From positions 1 to 64,000 of the forward strand of contig JBNKHC010000307.1 of NCBI GenBank assembly GCA_050290145.1: 64,000 bases of DNA. Direction: 5' to 3'. A model generated the notes under the pieces. It ran no database searches. It saw only the letters and a list, made by a program, of their open reading frames with translations, and was not told the DNA's origin. The DNA comes from Pelagibius sp050290145. Its GTDB lineage: Bacteria > Pseudomonadota > Alphaproteobacteria > Kiloniellales > Kiloniellaceae. A program made the translations under genes and the position numbers. This document shows positions 51,182 to 58,522 of the stretch, in pieces; within the stretch, counting starts at the first letter, position 1; each line of letters begins with the position of its first letter.

Positions 51182-51513
51182 CCCCGATGCTGCGTCTGTT
51201 CCGCAAGGGACCGCCCGGCCGGCCGGACCCCGACGCCTTCTTCGCGGCGCTGCGCCGGGCCTCGCTGGGCGAGCGCTACACCGCCATCGACCGCTACCGC
51301 GACTTCCGCGCCGTGTTCTTCGGGGAGTCGACGCCGCAGCAGGGCAAGCGGGTGCTGTGGCAGATCCTGGAATGGTGCCGCCTTTTCCGTCCGGTGAGCG
51401 CGCCGGGCGACCCGCACGAGACCTACCGCCGTGACGGCGAGCGCAACATCGGCCTCAAGATCTTCATGACCCTGAACGCCGAACCGGACGAGCCGATTCC
51501 GCCCCAGGAGTAA
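51178..51513 (+). CDS. Bbp19-like phage protein
   Basis: A 111-residue protein starting at a GTG that overlaps the portal stop. The core RYRDFRAVFFGESTPQQGKR, ILEWCRLFRP and RNIGLKIFMTLN fits the short Bbp19-type proteins found beside podovirus connectors. Function not known to me. The effector gene follows 3 nt later, so the ribosome site of that gene lies in this coding sequence. Confidence 0.75.
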   Translation: MTPMLRLFRKGPPGRPDPDAFFAALRRASLGERYTAIDRYRDFRAVFFGESTPQQGKRVLWQILEWCRLFRPVSAPGDPHETYRRDGERNIGLKIFMTLNAEPDEPIPPQE

Positions 51514-51516
51514 GCC

Positions 51517-53406
51517 ATGACCGACGATGCCTCCCCGGAGGCTGCCGGCGAGACCGCCGGCGGCCCGCTTCCTGCTGCGCGCGATATGCGCTTCGTCATC
51601 CGCAAGGTACCGCCGCCGACGGCGGCGGAACGCCAGGCGCGGCGCGACGCCATGGAACGGGCGATCCGGTTCGGCGCGGCGCCCTACCGCGACGGCGATG
51701 GCAAGTCGCGCTACGTCTTCTTCCGGGAAGCCAACAACGCGCCGGTCGAGGCCTGGCGGCGCGACCGAGAGGCCAAGCGCCGCTATCGCCGCACGCAGCA
51801 GGCGCGTAAGGCCGCGGGTCAGATGGCCTGGCATCCTGAGGACCAGATCGAGCTCGCCAAACGCCTGGGGGCGATCTACCACCGCGAGGGCCGCAGTGTT
51901 GAGGGGGCTGCCGAACGCGGGCTCTACGACGCCATCTGGCGCTACGAGCACGTCTTCGACAGCTTCACGGTGCCCAGGCGCTACGGCCGCGACATCATCG
52001 ACACCGGACGCATCGCCGCGGTGGCCGAGGAAGAGGGGCGCAGGTTGCAGGCCGAAGACCCCAGGGCCAAGGGTGGCTTCTGGGTGCGGGACCGCAAGAA
52101 CAACGGCCTCATCTATGTGGTGCCCAATCCCGATCCCGAGATGGCGGCAGGGGATGGATTCTTTGCGGGCGAGGGCGCGGACAGCCTGGCCGGTGATGCC
52201 GGCATCGACAGCGCCCTGGAGCAGTTCTATCCCGCCGACGATTTTGATATCCCGACCGAGAGCTATGACCCCTCCGGGTTCTACCAGCTCGAAGAGGCGG
52301 AAGACGGCAGCGGCGTTTTGGTCCTGACCCCCAAAGGCTTCGGCGAGGGCGGTATGCAAGCCGCCGCCGAAAGACGCCGCGCGGGCCGCTACGAGATCGC
52401 TCAGACGACCCTGGACGACGTCTTCGACGGCATCGTCGCGGTGCTGGACAGCGGGCGCGACGCGGACGATCCGGCCTGGCAACAGCTTGCCCGCATCGCG
52501 GCGGAAGTGGCCCCCGGCACCGGCAACGTACTCAGCTCGCGCGAGGCCTACATCGCCTTCAAGGCCGCCGCGACGGCGATGGAGAAGGGCGACTGGGGCG
52601 AGGCGCTGCTGAACGGCGGCGAGGCGCTGTTCAACGCCGCCGGCGCGGTGCCGGCCTTCGGCGAGCTGCTGCGTCTCGGCAAGGGGGCGGTGAAGGTCGC
52701 CAACCTGCTATATCAGGTGGGCCGAACTACCGGCGCCCGTCCGGTGGTGGCCGCCATGGCCAGAAGCGCCGAAGAACTGGCGCCGCTGGTCAAGCGGTCA
52801 AAGCAGAGCCGGGGGCCCTTCAAGGCACTGGAGAAGACGCCGGGCGGCAACGAGGCCGCGCGCCTGGTGGACCTGCGCCAGAAGGTGCGGCGCCGCCACT
52901 CCGGCGGCTTCTTCGAGCAGTCAGCCGAGCGCGCCTTCGAGGCGACGCGCTTTCCACCGCGCAACGCCATTGCCATAGAGCGGCGCGGGCTGGCGGCGAC
53001 GGACATGGCGGTGACAGAGGCACTGTACGGCGGGAAGAGCGTGGTGCGTGACGCCATGTATCGTCATGGGGCCGGTCCCATCACTTTCTACTTCGGCGAG
53101 GCCGGCAACGCGGCGAAGAAGTACAGGGGCGGCAGCGGCTTGGCCCACATCATCGCCAAGCACGGCCCCGAGGTGATGCCCGAGGTCATCGAGACGATTT
53201 CGAAGGGGAGGCATACATTTGTAGGGAGTGGCGTCAATCAACGAATGATCATTCAACACAATGATCAGATCGTGATCCTCTCCCACTTCAATTTTGGCAG
53301 CGGCAAGCACGAGTCTTGGCTACTGACCGGATACCAAAAGGGCGATACCGACATCAACTTCGATCTCAGCCAGCTCACGGGGCCGCTGTTCTTCAAAGCG
53401 AACTAG
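51517..53406 (+). CDS. Modular phage effector C: shared N-module plus PBECR-type nuclease domain
   Basis: A 629-residue protein. Residues 1-206 are the shared module, ungapped against effectors A and B. The middle (about 290-420) has KGDWGEALLNGGEALFNAAG and AVPAFGELLRLGKG, a pretoxin-like linker typical of polymorphic toxins. Residues 520-625 look like the phage Barnase/EndoU/colicin/RelE-like (PBECR) nuclease class: GSGLAHIIAKHGPEV with His544 and His549, IIQHNDQIVILSHFN, and HESWLLTGYQKG. RNA cleavage is the expected activity, but this rests on pattern similarity. The ATG has AGGAG seven bases upstream. No obvious immunity gene adjoins it. Confidence 0.8.
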   Translation: MTDDASPEAAGETAGGPLPAARDMRFVIRKVPPPTAAERQARRDAMERAIRFGAAPYRDGDGKSRYVFFREANNAPVEAWRRDREAKRRYRRTQQARKAAGQMAWHPEDQIELAKRLGAIYHREGRSVEGAAERGLYDAIWRYEHVFDSFTVPRRYGRDIIDTGRIAAVAEEEGRRLQAEDPRAKGGFWVRDRKNNGLIYVVPNPDPEMAAGDGFFAGEGADSLAGDAGIDSALEQFYPADDFDIPTESYDPSGFYQLEEAEDGSGVLVLTPKGFGEGGMQAAAERRRAGRYEIAQTTLDDVFDGIVAVLDSGRDADDPAWQQLARIAAEVAPGTGNVLSSREAYIAFKAAATAMEKGDWGEALLNGGEALFNAAGAVPAFGELLRLGKGAVKVANLLYQVGRTTGARPVVAAMARSAEELAPLVKRSKQSRGPFKALEKTPGGNEAARLVDLRQKVRRRHSGGFFEQSAERAFEATRFPPRNAIAIERRGLAATDMAVTEALYGGKSVVRDAMYRHGAGPITFYFGEAGNAAKKYRGGSGLAHIIAKHGPEVMPEVIETISKGRHTFVGSGVNQRMIIQHNDQIVILSHFNFGSGKHESWLLTGYQKGDTDINFDLSQLTGPLFFKAN

Positions 53407-53510
53407 AGGGGAAGGGGTGTGCCCCGGTGAACCCAGGGAGGCTTTTGACTCCGTTGGGCCTACGCACGATGGGCCTACGTCTTAGCTGTCCCACCGTGGG
53501 AGCGAGGCAC
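53352..53510 (+). repeat. Effector trailer repeat, copy 2
   Basis: The partner of 48655-48807. It covers the last 18 codons of effector C and about 104 non-coding bases after its stop. The non-coding part is as well conserved as the coding part, so it was copied as a unit. Confidence 0.75.
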
Positions 53511-53554
53511 TTGGTGAAGATAGAGAGCGCCGCCGCAACCTTCAACACTACCGC

Positions 53555-54052
53555 TCAGCGGTAGACATAGCGCAGCTGGCGCTCGCCGCGCAGGGGGCAG
53601 GGCGGCCCCAGACCGTCGAAGCGGAAGCCGAGGCGCTCCAGCCACTCCCTGCTGGGGGCATGGTCGGGGTGGGCTTCCACCACAATGCTGTGCAGACCGT
53701 AGTGGCGTATGAGCCGCGGCAAGGCGCGGGCGAAAGCGCGGAACAGGCTCTGCCGGGTGCGGCGGCAGAGCGGCGCCGAAAGGAAGGCCCAGGCCTTGGC
53801 CTGCAGGCCCTCGATCACCAGACCGACGCAGGCCACGACCTCGCCGCTCCACAGGAGGGTGAGGGCAGGCCCGTTACGATAGTAGGCCATCGCGAAGCGC
53901 TGCAGGGAGCGGCGCAGCATCGGCGCGGGCTCCAACTCGGCAAGGTGGGTGTTGCTGAAGGGAACGAGGCCGAGCGCCGCACCCGCCGCCGCCGCGGATT
54001 GGGCCGCCTTGCGCCTCTGGCCCGTGGGAACCTGGCTTTCCGTCGTCTGCAT
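53555..54052 (-). CDS. GNAT-like phage protein, copy 1 (reverse orientation)
   Basis: A 165-residue protein paralogous to the product of 61519-61950. Shared stretches include ALTLLWSGEVVACVGLVIEG, KAWAFLSAPLCRRTRQSLFR, HYGLHSIVVEAHPDHAPSRE and WLERLGF, with a GNAT-like fold. The T7 gp13-type internal proteins have a similar look. It lies against the direction of the late genes, with a very good ribosome site (GGAGGAAGACC-ATG) and an Ala-rich N-terminal extension. The substrate is unknown. Confidence 0.75.
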   Translation of the reverse strand: MQTTESQVPTGQRRKAAQSAAAAGAALGLVPFSNTHLAELEPAPMLRRSLQRFAMAYYRNGPALTLLWSGEVVACVGLVIEGLQAKAWAFLSAPLCRRTRQSLFRAFARALPRLIRHYGLHSIVVEAHPDHAPSREWLERLGFRFDGLGPPCPLRGERQLRYVYR

Positions 54053-54249
54053 GGTCTTCCTCCGTGTTGTGCGGCGGGTTTCAGTCTCCTCTCTTATCTC
54101 TACGCAAGATTGTAATCGAATTAAGGCGTAAATTTGTCATTCCCCCGGAATCTGCGGGCAGAGTGGACCCATAGGTTGAGGCGATCCCGATCTGGGAACG
54201 GGGTGCCCAGCGTTTCACAGTCTCGAAAAAGCAAAAGAGGACGGACCCG

Positions 54250-55116
54250 ATGAGCGACAATCCGGTAACGGCAGGCGAGCCCGAGACACTAACTTCCGGC
54301 GGCGAGCCCGGCACACCCGGCGGCGGCGACTGGCGCGGCGCCATAGCCGACCCGGGCCTGCGGCGGGTGGCCGAGAAGTTCACCTCGCCGGCCGAAGTGG
54401 TGAAATCCTACGCCGCCCTGCAGAGCCGGCTCGGCCGCTCGGTGGTGAAACCGGGACCCGATGCAAGCGCGGAGGAGTTAGCCAGCTACCGTCGCCAGCT
54501 CGGCGTGCCGGAAAGCTCCGCGGGCTACCAAGTGAGCCTTCCGGAAGACCTGCCGGAGCAACTGCGTGCCGATCCGGCGGGCGCGGCGCTGCAGCGCAAT
54601 TTCCTGCAGGCCATGCACGAGGCCGGCGCCAGCAACGAGGTCGTGCAGAAGGCGCTCGACTGGTACTACGGCAACGTGACGCAAAGCCTGACCCAGCAGG
54701 CGCAGTCGGTGGCCGAACGCCGCGCCGAGGCGGAAGCCAGCCTGCGCCACGAGTGGGGCGGGGACCACGAGCGCAACCTGACCTTCGCCCAGCGCGCGGT
54801 GCAGTCTTTCGGCGACGATAGCTTCGTCGACTTCCTGGAGAGCCAGGAGGTGGAGGGCGTGAGACTGGGCGACCACCCGGCCTTCGTGCGCGCCTTCGCC
54901 GCCATCGGCCGGGCCATGGGTGAAGACGTCCCCTTGAGCGGCGCGGGGGCGAGCGGCGGCAGCAGCCTGCAGGCGCGCATCGACGCCCTCCACGCCCTGC
55001 AGGACAGCGACCCGCAGAAGTACGCTTCCCGCGCCGTGCAGGGCGAGCTGCAGTCGCTCTACGCCCGCCTCTACGGCGGCCAGCCGGTAGTGGGCAGCGA
55101 AGGACGGCGGCTGTGA
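54250..55116 (+). CDS. Scaffolding / capsid assembly protein
   Basis: A 288-residue acidic, helical protein between the portal and capsid genes. It has the typical podovirus scaffold layout: Gly/Pro-rich start (TSGGEPGTPGGGDWRGA), FTSPAEVVKSYAALQSRLG, VPESSAGYQVSLPEDLPEQL, a long Ala/Glu/Arg helix and a C-terminal segment LQDSDPQKYASRAVQGELQS that would contact the coat protein. It directs procapsid assembly and is then released. Confidence 0.85.
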   Translation: MSDNPVTAGEPETLTSGGEPGTPGGGDWRGAIADPGLRRVAEKFTSPAEVVKSYAALQSRLGRSVVKPGPDASAEELASYRRQLGVPESSAGYQVSLPEDLPEQLRADPAGAALQRNFLQAMHEAGASNEVVQKALDWYYGNVTQSLTQQAQSVAERRAEAEASLRHEWGGDHERNLTFAQRAVQSFGDDSFVDFLESQEVEGVRLGDHPAFVRAFAAIGRAMGEDVPLSGAGASGGSSLQARIDALHALQDSDPQKYASRAVQGELQSLYARLYGGQPVVGSEGRRL

Positions 55117-55138
55117 AGAAAGGGCCGGAGCTGCCTTC

Positions 55139-55444
55139 CTAATTGCCTTTCAGTCTGGTCGATGGCGTGGCCCCGGACCTCGAGTCCGCCTTTTTGCAGT
55201 GCACCACGTTGTCCTTCATGGAGCACTCGGCCTTGATCAGACCGGGGCCGCAGTTCAGCCCTTGCGGTCCGGAATTGCAGTTGGTGCAGCCGCCGGCGGG
55301 ACACCACTTGCAGCAGGCGGGAAACTCGGTCTGCCCGGGCGGCGGCGCCTTTAACATCACGGGGCCTTCTTGGGCCTGAGCGACATTGGTCAGGAACATG
55401 AGCGCGCCGATGAGAGCGGCGCAGAGTCCGATTCTGATAGGCAT
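55139..55444 (-). CDS. Small secreted eight-cysteine protein, copy 1
   Basis: A 101-residue protein with a signal peptide (IGLCAALIGALMFLTNVAQA) and a mature domain with eight cysteines: ACCKWCPAGGCTNCN, LNCGPGLIKAEC and a final HC. It is paralogous to the next gene. The cysteine pattern suggests a disulfide-bonded periplasmic or secreted domain of about 50 residues. I do not recognise the family. It is transcribed against the phage late genes. Confidence 0.7.
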   Translation of the reverse strand: MPIRIGLCAALIGALMFLTNVAQAQEGPVMLKAPPPGQTEFPACCKWCPAGGCTNCNSGPQGLNCGPGLIKAECSMKDNVVHCKKADSRSGATPSTRLKGN

Positions 55445-55477
55445 GGTTCGGTCCTTGTCAGTGCGGCCAGACGACGG

Positions 55478-55795
55478 TCAGCCGTCGTCGCGGATGCAGG
55501 TCGCCTTGTTGTCGACGACCTGGCACTTTGCCTTGATCAGGCCGGAGCCGCAGTTGAGCTGTGGCGTGTTCGGATAGGCGTTGCAACCGGTGCAGCCGCC
55601 TGCCGGACAGGCCGAGCAGCAGGCCTCGAAGCGCTGCTTGCCTGGTGGGACCGACTTCAGCGACGAAGGGCCGGTCGCCGTCGGGCGCGGCGGTTCGGCC
55701 GGCGAGGTGTTGCTCTTGAGCTGCGCCTGGGCGGCGCCGCCAATGGCCATGGCAGTGCAGAGAAAAGCAATGGAAATTAGATGCTTGAGGCTCAT
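55478..55795 (-). CDS. Small secreted eight-cysteine protein, copy 2
   Basis: A 105-residue protein with a signal peptide (ISIAFLCTAMAIGGAAQA) and the same cysteine scheme as copy 1: ACCSACPAGGCTGCN, LNCGSGLIKAKC and a final TC. GGGAGG lies ten bases before the ATG. The two genes are 33 nt apart and probably co-transcribed from a promoter in 55796-56000. Confidence 0.7.
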   Translation of the reverse strand: MSLKHLISIAFLCTAMAIGGAAQAQLKSNTSPAEPPRPTATGPSSLKSVPPGKQRFEACCSACPAGGCTGCNAYPNTPQLNCGSGLIKAKCQVVDNKATCIRDDG

Positions 55796-55971
55796 CGTTC
55801 AGGTCCTCCCTGTCCGAGGTACCAATGAGACCGGGCGATCGTGAAGGGCAACTGCCCGGATCGGAGGCCGCGCTCCAATAGGCGCGCTTTGCGATGGCCT
55901 TCACCGCCAAGCAGCGCGGCGTCACCGAAAGCAGCTGAGTGCAATCGCAACCGATATGTTATCTGCACTTT

Positions 55972-55993
55972 ATTGCAATGTCGCCATTGCAAT
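55972..55993. promoter_or_regulatory. Perfect 9-bp palindrome ATTGCAATG-N4-CATTGCAAT
   Basis: Two 9-base arms separated by TCGC. It lies 177 bases upstream of the eight-cysteine gene pair and 22 bases upstream of the module remnant. The ATTGC/GCAAT elements recall the operator-like sites of the repressor, but the spacing is different (12 instead of 7). Confidence 0.45.
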
Positions 55994-56014
55994 TTCGGTG
56001 TAGCGGCAGAGGGT

Positions 56015-56179
56015 ATGGAAAAGGCTGCGGCTAGAGTAGCCGAAAGCCAACATGCCGGCGGCCCGCTTGCTCCCGCGTCTGATATGCCTTCTTTCGCCCT
56101 TCGCGAGTTGCCGCAGCCGACCCCAGGTCCAGAGTCATACAGGATACCCAGAGTCATACAGGATACAGGGACACCCTGA
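56015..56179 (+). pseudogene. Diverged remnant of the effector N-module
   Basis: A 54-residue frame. AESQHAGGPLAPASDMPSFA followed by LRELPQPTPGPE lines up with AAGADAGGPLAPARAVPEFT and IRKVPPPTAVE of effector B. After about 40 residues the similarity ends and the frame runs into a tandem repeat before stopping. It is probably a decayed start of a fourth or fifth effector gene; translation is doubtful. Confidence 0.5.
56129..56166. repeat. Two perfect 19-bp tandem repeats
   Basis: CCAGAGTCATACAGGATAC occurs at 56129-56147 and 56148-56166 without change. It lies within the C-terminal codons of the module remnant, where it probably marks a slippage or recombination event. Confidence 0.8.
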
Positions 56180-56349
56180 CGGCCCCTGCAGCCTGGCATC
56201 TTTCCGCAATCCGTAAGGCCCTCTAAGCGGCCCGAGGCGGCCTGATCCTGCGCCTTCCCGGGGCAGGGCAGGGACCCGCATACCTAGCCGCTCTCCCGGA
56301 TAACCGACCGGAGCGCTCACCCCCACTTCCTTTATAGAGGAGATGTGCG

Positions 56350-57186
56350 TTGAGCACTTCCATCGACCTTTCCTTCGTGAAGCAGTTCGAACGCGAGGTT
56401 CACGAAGCCTATCAGCGCCAGGGTTCGCTGCTGCGGGCCACGGTGCGTTCCAAGAACAACGTGAAGGGCGCCTCGACGACCTTCCAGAAGATCGGCAAGG
56501 GCGTCGCCTCCACCAAGGCCCGCCACGGCAAGGTCACGCCGATGAACGTCGACCACACACCGATCGAGTGCACCCTGCAGGACTTCTATGCCGGCGACTA
56601 CGTTGACAAGCTGGACGAGGCGAAGATCAATCATGACGAGCGCATGGTCATCGCCAACGCCGGCGCCTGGGGCCTGGGCCGCAAGACCGATGAGCTGATC
56701 ATCGCGCAGGCGGACCAGACCACTTCCTTCGTCGGCACCTTCACCGGCGGACTGACCCGTACCCTGCTGCTGCAGGCGGTGGAAGCCCTGGACGACAACG
56801 ACGTGCCGGACGACGGCATGCGCTGGGGCCTGCTGACCCCCCGGCAGTGGTCCATCGCGCTGACCATCCCGGAATTCGCCAGCGCGGACTTCGTGGGCGA
56901 CGATCTGCCCTACATGCAGCGTAACCGCACCCGCTCCTGGCTGGGCGTGAACTGGATGCGGCACACCGGCCTGCCCGGCAAAGGCACGGCCAACGCGGTG
57001 TGCTTCACCTATCACAAAAACGCTCTGGGCCACGGCAGCGGCGCCGACGTGACCAGCGACATCACCTGGCACGGCGACCGGGCGGCCCACTTCGTCAACA
57101 ACATGATGAGCCAGGGCGCCTGCCTGATCGATCCGGAAGGCGTGATCGAGGTCCGCGTCGACGACACCGCCACTATCCCGGCCTAA
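56350..57186 (+). CDS. Major capsid protein
   Basis: A 278-residue protein with the layout of short-tailed phage coat proteins: IDLSFVKQFEREVHEAYQRQ, TTFQKIGKG, MNVDHTPIECTLQDFYAGDY, LTPRQWSIALTIPEF and FTYHKNALGHGSG. It follows the scaffold gene after a 1.2-kb stretch of inserted genes. The start is a TTG (56350) seven bases after GAGGAG; the nearby ATG at 56343 is out of frame. Probably the most abundant virion protein. Confidence 0.88.
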   Translation: MSTSIDLSFVKQFEREVHEAYQRQGSLLRATVRSKNNVKGASTTFQKIGKGVASTKARHGKVTPMNVDHTPIECTLQDFYAGDYVDKLDEAKINHDERMVIANAGAWGLGRKTDELIIAQADQTTSFVGTFTGGLTRTLLLQAVEALDDNDVPDDGMRWGLLTPRQWSIALTIPEFASADFVGDDLPYMQRNRTRSWLGVNWMRHTGLPGKGTANAVCFTYHKNALGHGSGADVTSDITWHGDRAAHFVNNMMSQGACLIDPEGVIEVRVDDTATIPA

Positions 57187-57199
57187 GGAGAGCTGAACC

Positions 57200-57487
57200 A
57201 TGGCATATAACGCTAAGTACCTGACCCTCATGGCCCACGGTGCCGGCCAGCAGTGGTGGTCCTACAGAACGGCGGATACGCCGGCCACGGTGGACAACGC
57301 CGGCTATTTCACCGGCGAGGCGGTCGGCATGCTGAAGGTCGGGGACCTGGTCTTCGTGCAGCAGGTCGACGATCCGGCGGCGCCGGCCGGCGTCACCGCG
57401 GCGGGCTGGCACCTGGTGCTGTCGAACGACGGCGCCACGGTGGACGTCTCCAACGCCACGGCGGTCGCCACCTCCGATACCGACTAA
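57200..57487 (+). CDS. Phage head-region protein
   Basis: A 95-residue, beta-rich protein (MAYNAKYLTLMAHGAGQQWW, GYFTGEAVGMLKVGDLVFV, GWHLVLSNDGATVDVSNAT) 13 nt after the capsid gene. Position and size fit a capsid-associated or decoration protein, but no family is recognised. A terminator follows. Confidence 0.75.
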   Translation: MAYNAKYLTLMAHGAGQQWWSYRTADTPATVDNAGYFTGEAVGMLKVGDLVFVQQVDDPAAPAGVTAAGWHLVLSNDGATVDVSNATAVATSDTD

Positions 57488-57526
57488 GGCAACACCGGCT
57501 GATTAGCTCCAAACGGTGAACCTCGC

Positions 57527-57564
57527 GCGGGCGGTCTCTTCTTGGGGCCGCCCGCTGCCTTTTT
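57527..57564 (+). terminator. Rho-independent terminator after the capsid genes
   Basis: GCGGGCGGTC (57527-57536) and GGCCGCCCGC (57546-57555) pair over 10 bp with one G-U pair and a 9-base loop, followed by TGCC and TTTTT (57560-57564). It separates the capsid genes from the tail genes and could lower tail-gene expression relative to capsid. Confidence 0.8.
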
Positions 57565-57590
57565 AGCAACCTTTTCCAAGGGAGTGCCCC

Positions 57591-57938
57591 ATGCCCAAGG
57601 CCCTGTCGCAGAACCTGGAAACCATCGCCGCGCTGCAGAGCTTCTGCGTCTTCGGCTACCAGACCGAGGACCCGCTGGCGGCGCTTGCCAGCCCCGACTA
57701 CTTCGTCAGCTGCAGCGCGCGCCTGATGGCCAACGACCTGATCCTGGTTTGCGCCGATGCCGAGCGGAATCCGGCCTGGGGCCTGTTCCTGGTCAGCCGC
57801 GTCGGTTCTGAGGAGGTGATCCTAGAGAATGTCGCCGGCCTGACCCCCGACACCATCAACGGCCTGACCTTCCTGCGTAGCCCACAGCCGGCTGCGCCCG
57901 CGAAGAAGGCGGCGCGCAGCCGCCGCAAGGCCGCCTGA
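57591..57938 (+). CDS. Hypothetical phage protein
   Basis: A 115-residue protein: NLETIAALQSFCVFGYQTED, DYFVSCSARLMANDLILVCA, and a basic tail (KKAARSRRKAA). It is the first gene after the terminator and 11 nt before the tail tubular A-like gene. No family recognised; a role in head or tail assembly is likely from position only. Confidence 0.75.
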   Translation: MPKALSQNLETIAALQSFCVFGYQTEDPLAALASPDYFVSCSARLMANDLILVCADAERNPAWGLFLVSRVGSEEVILENVAGLTPDTINGLTFLRSPQPAAPAKKAARSRRKAA

Positions 57939-57949
57939 GGAGAGACGCC

Positions 57950-58519
57950 ATGGCCGATGTCACGGGGATCTGCAACTCCGCGCTCGCCAAGATCGGCGCG
58001 GCGCGGATCACCGCGCTGGAGGAGAGCAGCAAAAACGCCAACCTCTGCGCCGAGCTCTACGAACGCTGCCGCGACGACCTGCTGCGCGCCCATAGCTGGA
58101 ACTTCGCGACCGCCCGCGCCAAGCTGGCCCGCGAGGCCGGGACGCCGGTTTTCGGCTTTGCCTATGCTTACGCCCTGCCGGCGGACTGGATGCGCTGCGT
58201 CGACGCCTATGGCGACGAGGCCGGGAGCTGCCGCATCGTCTACCGGGTCGAGGGCGACTGCCTGCTGAGCGACGCGGAGGACGTCTATCTGCGCTACGTG
58301 CGGCGGGCGGAGGACGCCAATCTGATGCCGGCGGACTTCCGCGAGGTCTTGGCCTGCCTGCTGGCGCGCGAACTGGCGGTGCCCATCGCCCAGTCCAACA
58401 CCCTGGAGGAGAAGCTGGAGGCGCGCTTTCGCACCCGCCTGCGCCGTGCGCGCACGACAGACGGTCTGGAAGACCAGCTCGAGCCCCTGCCGCTCGGCGC
58501 CTGGGCGGAGGTGCGCTGA
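57950..58519 (+). CDS. Tail tubular protein A-like (head-tail adaptor)
   Basis: A 189-residue protein matching the T7 gp11-type adaptor pattern: ICNSALAKIGAARITALEES, LCAELYERCRDDLLRAHSWN, FATARAKLA and ALPADWMRCV. It links the connector to the tail nozzle. GAGGAGAGACGCC precedes the ATG; the nozzle gene starts 3 nt after its stop. Confidence 0.88.
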   Translation: MADVTGICNSALAKIGAARITALEESSKNANLCAELYERCRDDLLRAHSWNFATARAKLAREAGTPVFGFAYAYALPADWMRCVDAYGDEAGSCRIVYRVEGDCLLSDAEDVYLRYVRRAEDANLMPADFREVLACLLARELAVPIAQSNTLEEKLEARFRTRLRRARTTDGLEDQLEPLPLGAWAEVR

Positions 58520-58522
58520 GCC

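Larger units (their letters stand above)
55796..56349. other. 554-base gap upstream of the capsid gene
   Basis: This stretch has no complete gene. It holds the probable promoter of the minus-strand cysteine-rich genes, a perfect palindrome at 55972-55993, a remnant of the effector N-module at 56015-56179, a tandem repeat at 56129-56166 and the ribosome site GAGGAG (56337-56342) of the capsid gene. I see no structure in 56180-56330. Confidence 0.6.
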
